Origin: Liolophura sinensis
Lineage: Eukaryota > Mollusca > Polyplacophora > Chitonida > Chitonidae
DNA: 64,000 nucleotides
Assembly: GCF_032854445.1 (NCBI RefSeq)
Contig: NW_027018096.1
Coordinates: 1-64,000, forward strand
Direction of reading: 5' to 3'
Shown here: positions 38,150 to 48,600 of the stretch, piece after piece
Layout of the letters: every line of letters starts with the position of its first letter
Numbering within the stretch: position 1 is the first letter of the stretch
Notes under the pieces: generated by a model
Databases searched by the model: none
What the model was told of the DNA's origin: nothing
Seen by the model: only the letters and a program-made list of their open reading frames with translations
Position numbers and translations under genes: made by a program

Positions 38150-39210
38150 TTACATGTTCTCGAGATTCCATTCAGAAGCCACCTGCACCTTCACTCCCCC
38201 GTCTTGGGAACAATAGAACACATTTCCGTCGTGTGTCCAGGCTGAGAAAATCACACCTTCTTTCTTCTTTTGAAGTAATCTTTTAAAGAGCTTATACCTA
38301 GTTTTCGTGAGATCTTCATTTATATACACCCCTGTGTAACCATTGGCGCTCTTCAGTAATGGACGTGCTCTAATCAGTTCAGATCTGGTTCGGTACGAAA
38401 CAAACCTAACGATTATCTGGGACTGGTTTTTTCCAATAAAATGTGAACGCGAGATATCTTTTTTACACATTTCAATATTAAGATGACTTGCAAGTCGGCA
38501 CACCGCGTCATCAGTCGTTTCACCTGGTTGAAGTGAAAGGCCAGAAATCCGCAGACACTCTCGTCTACTATATTGTTCGGCTGTCTAAAAGGGACTGGAA
38601 TTCATCCTTTTGTCGCATATTTTCTTCTGAGCTTTTTCTGAGTAGGGAATTGACGATTGCCAGTTCAGATTTTAGATATGATATTTCAGCCTTACATTCA
38701 CAAATTGTCTTATCCCTGTCAGCAATTTCTAGTTGTAGACTGTCAACTTTTACGTGCAAGGGTTGTTATGTCATTCTTACTCGACGATACTAGCTCAATT
38801 AGTGGTTTTAAAGCCGTTTCTACAGCATTCAGGATTAGGCAATTTAGATGTTTGCTGACTTGAGGTGTCAATATGCTCTCGGTAAGAAAGTTAGTGTCAG
38901 TTCCAGCCTTGACGTTTGTTACCTCGTATAACTCGGTTTCGTCCTCACATCGATCAGCACAAATTAGGGACTGAATGTCGGGTAATGAATTCAATCTTTT
39001 AATGCTGGGATTTTTGGCGACCAGATTCAGTTTACGTTTTCCTGAAAATCTTGATATTGCCGTTCTTGAGGGCTGAGCAAGGTTACTACTAGCAGGAATT
39101 CCAGGTGACGTCTTCGAATTTTCATTTTGGACTATATCAGAGTTAGTACTAGCAGTTACCTTTTCAGTGCACGCCCCACTGAAGAGAGACTCAATCCGAG
39201 GTTGGTTCAT
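38150..39210 (-). pseudogene. LINE ORF1 (coiled coil plus L1-ORF1p-like RNA-binding protein), two frameshifts
   Basis: This would encode the nucleic-acid-binding partner of the LINE ribonucleoprotein. The ATG at 39208-39210 opens a frame ending at a TGA at 38743-38745. The N-terminal part is Ser/Asn-rich with a basic patch (SGKRKLNLVAKNPSIKR). A second frame (about 38759 to 38568) is heptad-like and charged, typical of an ORF1p coiled coil. The third frame carries RRECLRISGL followed by DISRSHFIGK and IIVRFVSYRTRSELIRAR, then GVYINEDLTKTRYKLFKRL and WTHDGNVFYC, the order seen in L1-type ORF1p RRM and C-terminal domains, ending at TAA at 38150. The shifts are confined to about 38743-38768 and 38568-38587, both +1. 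The length of 1061 nt corresponds to about 352 residues, a normal ORF1 size. Apart from the shifts there is no premature stop. Confidence 0.85.
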
Positions 39211-39453
39211 GGTGTTGTTGTTGTTCAGGCTGGATCAACAGGTAAGTCACAAGCACTGTTTTTGCAGTCACTGATTTTAGCAATTCTCTGCTTCATAAAC
39301 TCTATCTTCACGCTTGATTGCCCAAATTACCAAATGTAGAACATATCCACACAAACATATGTGAATCAACTTAGGGAAACTCTCAAGTCAGCCAGGATTA
39401 CCACCTCTCACTGGTCCGCCTTATTCGATAGACGCCATCTTGTGAATTATGTT
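39211..39453 (-). other. LINE 5' UTR
   Basis: The 243 bp between the 5' junction with the satellite and the ORF1 start. It begins AACATAATTCACAAGATGGCG on the minus strand. It contains a five-codon upstream open frame (ATG at 39436-39438, stop TAA at 39421-39423) inside the AAGATGGCG motif. A GTT/TTG-rich stretch on the plus strand (about 39211-39226) lies just upstream of the ORF1 ATG. In LINEs the promoter is internal to this region; no TATA box is evident. Confidence 0.7.
39431..39442 (-). promoter_or_regulatory. YY1-like AAGATGGCG motif at the LINE 5' end
   Basis: CAAGATGGCGTC on the minus strand, beginning about 12 nt inside the element. The core AAGATGGCG matches the consensus of the YY1 site. 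Human L1 has such a site near its first bases that helps set the transcription start. A role here is inferred from position and sequence only. Confidence 0.45.
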
Positions 39454-39455
39454 AG
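39454..39455. repeat. Candidate 2-bp target-site overlap, right side (AG)
   Basis: Right-hand partner of the AG at 33297-33298. The monomer landmark spacing across the insertion is 6707 bp (about 33090 to about 39797). Subtracting one 550-bp unit leaves 6157 bp, which equals the 6155-bp insert plus these two bases. Confidence 0.5.
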
Positions 39456-41154
39456 CATTGGAACAGTTTTTCCACTTTTGGATTTTTGCCTGGTCTCTTT
39501 GCTAATTGAAATCGGCTACATTAACTATGTACAATCGCGACTGGTCATTACTATATTCAACTTTTCATTATAAGTTATGTGCCCTTCGGCAGCCCAGACG
39601 ACGTCAAATCTTTGGGCCAAGCCCATTTAACTCACCCAACAAATGTCTTACTTCTAAGTCGAAGACAAACTCAATGTCTTTATCTACATGTAGAAAAACC
39701 ACACCATTTCTATATAAAAAAAACACAAGGTACTTGATACAATCCGCTGTAAAAAGTACAATTGAACACTGACCCACATCAATAAGGTGCCAAAGGATGC
39801 GCAATTGGGCCAGGCATCTCCAGCTGTTGAAAAATTGCAAATTTCCTTGGTTTCCATGGAGTAAGAGCCGTTGCTGGGCACGTGATCTTGACATCATTGA
39901 TTATTCATTTGTGGCTACAGCCAAAAGTATTGGTCGGAGAGCAACGCGGTTTGCACCATTCGATTTCTCGTCACAAAATACGTCGGATTAGCCTCTTACC
40001 AGCAGCATTGGAACAGTTTTTCTACTTTTGGATTTTTGCCTGGTCTTTTTGCGAATTGAAATCGGCTACATTAACTATGTACAATCGCGACTGGTCATTA
40101 CTATATTCAACATTTCATTATAAGTTATGTGCCCTTCGGTAGCCCAGACGACGTCAAATCTTTGGGCCAAGCCCATTTAACTCACCCAGCAAATGTCTTA
40201 CTTCTAAGTCGAAGACAAACTTAATGTCTTTATCTACATGTAGAAAAACCACACCATTTGCATATAAAAAAAACACAAGGTACTTGATACAATCCGCTGT
40301 AAAAAGTACAATTGAACACTGACCCACATCAATAAGGTGCCAAAGGATGCGCAATTGGGCCAGGCATCTCCAGCTGTTGAAAAATTGCAAATTTCCTTGG
40401 TTTCCATGGAGTAAGAGCCGTTGCTGGGCACGTGATCTTGACATCATTGATTATTCATTTGTGGCTACAGCCAAAAGTATTGGTTGGAGAGCAACGCGGT
40501 TTGCACCATTCGATTTCTCGTCACAAAATACGTCGGATTAGCCTCTTACCAGCAGCATTGGAACAGTTTTTCTACTTTTGGATTTTTGCCTGGTCTTTTT
40601 GCGAATTGAAATCGGCTACATTAACTATGTACAATCGCGACTGGTCATTACTATATTCAACTTTTCATTATAAGTTATGTGCCCTTCGGTAGCCCAGACG
40701 ACGTCAAATCTTTGGGCCAAGCCCATTTAACTCACCCAACAAATGTCTTACTTCTAAGTCGAAGACAAACTCAATGTCTTTATCTACATGCATAAAAACC
40801 ACACCATTTGTATATAAAAAAAACAAAAGGTACTTGATACAATCCGCTGTAAAAAGTACAATTGAACACTGACCCACATCAATAAGGTGCCAAAGGATGC
40901 GCAATTGGGCCAGGCATCTCCAGCTGTTGAAAAATTGCAAATTTCCTTGGTTTCCATGGAGTAAGAGCCGTTGCTGGGCACGTGATCTTGACATCATTGA
41001 TTATTCATTTGTGGCTACAGCCAAAAGTATTGGTCGGAGAGCAACGCGGTTTGCACCATTCGATTTCTCGTCACAAAATACGTCGGATTAGCCTCTTACC
41101 AGCAGCATTGGAACAGTTTTTCTACTTTTGGATTTTTGCCTGGTCTTTTTGCTA

Positions 41155-42650
41155 ATTGAAATCGGCTACATTAACTATGTACAATCGCGACTGGTCATTA
41201 CTATATTCAACATTTCATTATAAGTTATGTGCCCTTCGGTAGCCCAGACGACGTCAAATCTTTGGGCCAAGCCCAATTAACTCACCCACCAAATGTCTTA
41301 CTTCTAAATCGAAGACAAACTCAATGTCTTTATCTACATGTAGAAAAACCACACCATTTGTATATAAAAAAAACAAAAGGTACTTGATACAATACGCTGT
41401 AAAAAGTACAATTGAACACTGACCCACATCAATAAGGTGCCAAAGGATGCGCAATTGGGCCAGGCATCTCCAGCTGTTGAAAAATTGCAAATTTCCTTGG
41501 TTTCCATGGAGTAAGAGCCGTTGCTGGGCACGTGATCTTGACATCATTGATTATTCATTTGTGGCTACAGCCAAAAGTATTGGTCGGAGAGCAACGCGGT
41601 TTGCACCATTCGATTTCTCGTCACAAAATACGTCGGATTAGCCTCTTACCAGCAGCATTGGAACAGTTTTTCCACTTTTGGATTTTTGCCTGCTCATTTT
41701 GCTAATTGAAATCGGCTACATTAACTATGTACAATCGCGACTGGTCATTACTATATTCAACTTTTCATTATAAGTTATGTGCCCTTCGGTAGCCCAGACG
41801 ACGTCAAATCTTTGGGCCAAGCCCATTTAACTCACCCAGCAAATGTCTTACTTCTAAGTCGAAGACAAACTCAATGTCTTTATCTACATGTAGAAAAACC
41901 ACACCATTTGTATATAACAAAAACACAAGGTACTTGATACAATCCGCTGTAAAAAGTACAATTGAACACTGACCCACATCAATAAGGCGCCAAAAGATGC
42001 GCAATTGGGCCAGGCATCTCCAGCTGTTGAAAAATTGCAAATTTCTATGGTTTCCATGGAGTAAGAGCCGTTGCTGGGCACGTGATCTTGACATCATTGA
42101 TTATTCATTTGTGGCTACAGCCAAAAGTATTGGTCGGAGAGCAACGCGGTTTGCACCATTCGATTTCTCGTCACAAAATACGTCGGATTAGCCTCTTACC
42201 AGCAGCATTGGAACAGTTTTTCTACTTTTGGATTTTTGCCTGGTCTTTTTGCGAATTGAAATCGGCTACATTAACTATGTACAATCGCGACTGGTCATTA
42301 CTATATTCAACATTTCATTATAAGTTATGTGCCCTTCGGTAGCCCAGACGACGTCAAATCTTTGGGCCAAGCCCAATTAACTCACCCACCAAATGTCTTA
42401 CTTCTAAATCGAAGACAAACTCAATGTCTTTATCTACATGTAGAAAAACCACACCATTTGTATATAAAAAAAACAAAAGGTACTTGATACAATACGCTGT
42501 AAAAAGTACAATTGAACACTGACCCACATCAATAAGGTGCCAAAGGATGCGCAATTGGGCCAGGCATCTCCAGCTGTTGAAAAATTGCAAATTTCCTTGG
42601 TTTCCATGGAGTAAGAGCCGTTGCTGGGCACGTGATCTTGACATCATTGA
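41155..42650. repeat. Monomer variant repeated two units later (1100 bp)
   Basis: GCCCAATTAACTCACCCACC at 41271 and 42371, CTAAATCGAAG in both, and AATACGCTG near 41391 and 42491 are the same private changes 1100 bp apart. The next monomers differ (CTGCTCATTTTG near 41692, CTGGTCTTTTTGCG near 42791), so only about 0.4-0.5 kb is shared. This fits a short conversion tract or a partly overwritten dimer duplication. Confidence 0.75.
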
Positions 42651-45600
42651 TTATTCACTTGTGGCTACAGCCAAAAGTATTGGTCGGAGAGCAACGCGGT
42701 TTGCACCATTCGATTTCTCGTCACAAAATACGTCGGATTAGCCTCTTACCAGCAGCATTGGAACAGTTTTTCCACTTTTGGATTTTTGCCTGGTCTTTTT
42801 GCGAATTGAAATCGGCTACATTAACTATGTACAATCGCGACTGGTCATTACTATATTCAACATTTCATTATAAGTTATGTGCCCTTCGGTAGCCCAGACG
42901 ACGTCAAATCTTTGGGCCAAGCCCATTTAACTCACCCAGCAAATGTCTTACTCCTAAGTCGAAGACAAACTCAATGTCTTTATCTACATGGAGAAAAACC
43001 ACACCATTTGTATATAAAAAAAACACAAGGTACTTGATACAATCCGCTGTAAAAAGTACAATTGAACACTGACCCACATCAATAAGGTGCCAAAGGATGC
43101 GCAATTGGGCCAGGCATCTCCAGCTGTTGAAAAATTGCAAATTTCCTTGGTTTCCATGGAGTAAGAGCCGTTGCTGGGCACGTGATTTTGACATCATTGA
43201 TTATTCATTTGTGGCTACAGCCAAAAGTATTGGTCGGAGAGCAACGCGGTTTGCACCATTCGATTTCTCGTCACAAAATACGTCGGATTAGCCTCTTACC
43301 AGCAGCATTGGAACAGTTTTTCTACTTTTGGATTTTTGCCTGGTCTTTTTGCGAATTGAAATCGGCTACATTAACTATGTACAATCGCGACTGGTCATTA
43401 CTATATTCAACTTTTCATTATAAGTTATGTGCCCTTCGGTAGCCCAGACGACGTCAAATCTTTGGGCCAAGCCCATTTAACTCACCCAGCAAATGTCTTA
43501 CTTCTAAGTCGAAGACAAACTCAATGTCTTTATCTACATGTAGAAAAACCACACCATTTGTATATAAAAAAAACACAAGGTACTTGATACAATCCGCTGT
43601 AAAAAGTACAATTGAACACTGACCCACATCAATAAGGTGCCAAAGGATGCGCAATTGGGCCAGGCATCTCCAGCTGTTGAAAAATTGCAAATTTCCTTGG
43701 TTTCCATGGAGTAAGAGCCGTTGCTGGGCACGTGATCTTGACATCATTGATTATTCATTTGTGGCTACAGCCAAAAGTATTGGTCGGAGAGCAACGCGGT
43801 TTGCACCATTCGATTTCTCGTCACAAAATACGTCGGATTAGCCTCTTACCAGCAGCATTGGAACAGTTTTTCCACTTTTGGATTTTTGCCTGGTCATTTT
43901 GGTAATTGAAATCGGCTACATTAACTATGTACAATCGCGACTGGTCATTACTATATTCAACATTTCATTATAAGTTATGTGCCCTTCGGTAGCCCAGACG
44001 ACGTCAAATCTTTGGGCCAAGCCCATTTAACTCACCCAGCAAATGTCTTACTTCTAAGTCGAAGACAAACTCAATGTCTTTATCTACATGTAGAAAAACC
44101 ACACCATTTGTATATAAAAAAACACAAGGTACTTGATACAGTCCGCTGTAAAAAGTACAATTGAACACTGACCCACATCAATAAGGCGCCAAAAGATGCG
44201 CAATTGGGCCAGGCATCTCCAGCTGTTGAAAAATTGCAAGTTTCTATGGTTTCCATGGAGTAAGAGCCGTTGCTGGGCACGTGATCTTGACATCATTGAT
44301 TATTCATTTGTGGCTACAGCCAAAAGTATTGGTCGGAGAGCAACGCGGTTTGCACCATTCGATTTCTCGTCACAAAATACGTCGGATTAGCCTCTTACCA
44401 GCAGCATTGGAACAGTTTTTCTACTTTTGGATTTTTGCCTGGTCTTTTTGCGAATTGAAATCGGCTACATTAACTATGTACAATCGCGACTGGTCATTAC
44501 TATATTCAACTTTTCATTATAAGTTATGTGCCCTTCGGTAGCCCAGACGACGTCAAATCTTTGGGCCAAACCCATTTAACTCACCCAGCAAATGTCTTAC
44601 TTCTAAGTCGAAGACAAACTCAATGTCTTTATCTACATGTAGAAAAACCACACCATTTGTATATAAAAAAAACAAAAGGTACTTGATACAATCCGCTGTA
44701 AAAAGTACAATTGAACACTGACCCACATCAATAAGGTGCCAAAGGATGCGCAATTGGGCCAGGCATCTCCAGCTGTTGAAAAATTGCAAATTTCTATGGT
44801 TTCCATGGAGTAAGAGCCGTTGCTGGGCACGTGATCTTGACATCATTGATTATTCATTTGTGGCTACAGCCAAAAGTATTGGTCGGAGAGCAACGCGGTT
44901 TGCACCATTCGATTTCTCGTCACAAAATACGTCGGATTAGCCTCTTACCAGCAGCATTGGAACAGTTTTTCTACTTTTGGATTTTTGCCTGGTCTTTTTG
45001 CTAATTGAAATCGGCTACATTAACTATGTACAATCGCGACTGGTCATTACTATATTCAACTTTTTCATTATAAGTTATGTGCCCTTCGGTAGCCCAGACG
45101 ACGTCAAATCTTTGGGCCAAGCCCATTTAACTCACCCAGCAAATGTCTTACTTCTAAGTCGAAGACAAACTCAATGTCTTTATCTACATGTAGAAAAACC
45201 ACACCATTTGTATATAAAAAAAACAAAAGGTACTTGATACAATCCGCTGTAAAAAGTACAATTGAACACTGACCCACATCAATAAGGCGCCAAAGGATGC
45301 GCAATTGGGCCAGGCATCTCCAGCTGTTGAAAAATTGCAAATTTCCTTGGTTTCCATGGAGTAAGAGCCGTTGCTGGGCACGTGATCTTGACATCATTGA
45401 TTATTCATTTGTGGCTACAGCCAAAAGTATTGGTCGGAGAGCAACGCGGTTTGCACCATTCGATTTCTCGTCACAAAATACGTCGGATTAGCCTCTTACC
45501 AGCAGCATTGGAACAGTTTTTCCACTTTTGGATTTTTGCCTGGTCTTTTTGCTAATTGAAATCGGCTGCATTAACTATGTACAATCGCGAACTGGTCATT

Positions 45601-48600
45601 ACTATATTCAACTTTTCATTATAAGTTATGTGCCCTTCGGTAGCCCAGACGACGTCAAATCTTTGGGCCAAGCCCATTTAACTCACCCAGCAAATGTCTT
45701 ACTTCTAAGTCGAAGACAAACTCAATGTCTTTATCTACATGTAGAAAAACCACACCATTTGTATATAAAAAAAACAAAAGGTACTTGATACAATCCGCTG
45801 TAAAAGTACAATTGAACACTGACCCACATCAATAAGGTGCCAAAGGATGCGCAATTGGGCCAGGCATCTCCAGCTGTTGAAAAATTGCAAATTTCCTTGG
45901 TTTCCATGGAGTAAGAGCCGTTGCTGGGCACGTGATCTTGACATCATTGATTATTCATTTGTGGCTACAGCCAAAAGTATTGGTCGGAGAGCAACGCGGT
46001 TTGCACCATTCGATTTCTCGTCACAAAATACGTCGGATTAGCCTCTTACCAGCAGCATTGGAACAGTTTTTCTACTTTTGGATTTTTGCCTGGTCTTTTT
46101 GGTAATTGAAATCGGCTACATTAACTATGTACAATCGCGACTGGTCATTACTATATTCAACTTTTCATTATAAGTTATGTGCCCTTCGGTAGCCCAGACG
46201 ACGTCAAATCTTTGGGCCAAACCCATTTAACTCACCCAGCAAATGTCTTACTTCTAAGTCGAAGACAAACTCAATGTCTTTATCTACATGTAGAAAAACC
46301 ACACCATTTGTATATAAAAAAAACACAAGGTACTTGATACAATCCGCTGTAAAAAGTACAATTGAACACTGACCCACATCAATAAGGTGCCAAAGGATGC
46401 GTAATTGGGCCAGGCATCTCCAGCTGTTGAAAAATTGCAAATTTCCTTGGTTTCCATGGAGTAAGAGCCGTTGCTGGGCACGTGATCTTGACATCATTGA
46501 TTATTCATTTGTGGCTACAGCCAAAAGTATTGGTTGGAGAGCAACGCGGTTTGCACCATTCGATTTCTCGTCACAAAATACGTCGGATTAGCCTCTTACC
46601 AGCAGCATTGGAACAGTTTTTCCACTTTTGGATTTTTGCCTGGTCTTTTTGCGAATTGAAATCGGCTACATTAACTATGTACAATCGCGACTGGTCATTA
46701 CTATATTCAACTTTTCATTATAAGTTATGTGCCCTTCGGTAGCCCAGACGACGTCAAATCTTTGGGCCAAGCCCATTTATCTCACCCAGCAAATGTCTTA
46801 CTTCTAAGTCGAAGACAAACTCAATGTCTTTATCTACATGTAGAAAAACCACACCATTTGTATATAAAAAAAACAAAAGGTACTTGATACAATCCGCTGT
46901 AAAAAGTACAATTGAACACTGACCCACATCAATAAGGTGCCAAAGGATGCGCAATTGGGCCAGGCATCTCCAGCTGTTGAAAAATTGCAAATTTCTATGG
47001 TTTCCATGGAGTAAGAGCCGTTGCTGGGCACGTGATCTTGACATCATTGATTATTCATTTGTGGCTACAGCCAAAAGTATTGGTCGGAGAGCAGCGCGGT
47101 TTGCACCATTCGATTTCTCGTCACAAAATACGTCGGATTAGCCTCTTACCAGCAGCATTGGAACAGTTTTTCTACTTTTGGATTTTTGCCTGGTCTTTTT
47201 GCTAATTGAAATCGGCTGCATTAACTATGTACAATCGCGACTGGTCATTACTATATTCAACATTTCATTATAAGTTATGTGCCCTTCGGTAGCCCAGACG
47301 ACGTCAAATCTTTGGGCCAAGCCCATTTAACTCACCCAGCAAATGTCTTACTTCTAAGTCGAAGACAAACTCAATGTCTTTATCTACATGTAGAAAAACC
47401 ACACCATTTGTATATAAAAAAAACACAAGGTACTTGATACAACCCGCTGTAAAAAGTACAATTGAACACTGACCCACATCAATAAGGTGCCAAAGGATGC
47501 GCAATTGGGCCAGGCATCTCCAGCTGTTGAAAAATTGCAAATTTCCTTGGTTTCCATGGAGTAAGAGCCGTTGCTGGGCACGTGATCTTGACATCATTGA
47601 TTATTCATTTGTGGCTACAGCCAAAAGTATTGGTCGGAGAGCAACGCGGTTTGCACCATTCGATTTCTCGTCACAAAATACGTCGGATTAGCCTCTTACC
47701 AGCAGCATTGGAACAGTTTTTCCACTTTTGGATTTTTGCCTGGTCTTTTTGCTAATTGAAATCGGCTGCATTAACTATGTACAATCGCGACTGGTCATTA
47801 CTATATTCAACTTTTCATTATAAGTTATGTGCCCTTCGGTAGCCCAGACGACGTCAAATCTTTGGGTCAAGCCCATTTAACTCACCCAACAAATGTCTTA
47901 CTTCTAAGTCGAAGACAAACTCAATGTCTTTATCTACATGTAGAAAAACCACACCATTTGTATGTAAAAAAAACAAAAGGTACTTGATACAATCCGCTGT
48001 AAAAAGAACAATTGAACACTGACCCACATCAATAAGGTGCCAAAGGATGCGCAATTGGGCCAGGCATCTCCAGCTGTTGAAAAATTGCAAATTTCCTTGG
48101 TTTCCATGGAGTAAGAGCCGTTGCTGGGCACGTGATCTTGACATCATTGATTATTCATTTGTGGCTACAGCCAAAAGTATTGGTCGGAGAGCAACGCGGT
48201 TTGCACCATTCGATTTCTCGTCACAAAATACGTCGGATTAGCCTCTTACCAGCAGCATTGGAACAGTTTTTCTACTTTTGGATTTTTGCCTGGTCTTTTT
48301 GCGAATTGAAATCGGCTGCATTAACTATGTACAATCGCGACTGGTCATTACTATATTCAACATTTCATTATAAGTTATGTGCCCTTCGGTAGCCCAGACG
48401 ACGTCAAATCTTTGGGCAAAGCCCATTTAACTCACCCAGCAAATGTCTTACTTCTAAGTCGAAGACAAACTCAATGTCTTTATCTACATGTAGAAAAACC
48501 ACACCATTTGTATATAAAAAAAACAAAAGGTACTTGATACAATCCGCTGTAAAAAGTACAATTGAACACTGACCCACATCAATAAGGTGCCAAAGGATGC

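Larger units (their letters stand above)
33299..39453 (-). mobile_element. LINE (non-LTR retrotransposon) with AP endonuclease and RT; CR1/L2/Jockey-like group
   Basis: A 6155-bp insertion reading on the minus strand, bounded on both sides by the same satellite monomer. In order it has a 5' UTR, an ORF1 with coiled coil and RNA-binding region, a spacer, an ORF2 with apurinic-type endonuclease then reverse transcriptase, and a 3' UTR with a polyadenylation signal and AT-rich tail. No RNase H, LTR, integrase or terminal inverted repeat is seen. The domain order and absence of RNase H fit the CR1/L2/Jockey assemblage; the exact clade needs a phylogeny. Both ends appear present, so this is probably a full-length copy. 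Both reading frames carry two +1 frameshifts, so as written it could not move by itself. Confidence 0.93.

Noticed and set aside
38488-38863. Plus-strand frames over ORF1
   Set aside because: Antisense shadows of the coiled-coil and RNA-binding parts of ORF1; no domain.
33299-39453. Endogenous retrovirus or LTR element
   Set aside because: There are no LTRs and no gag, protease, RNase H or integrase. The RT is of the non-LTR type and is preceded by an AP endonuclease.
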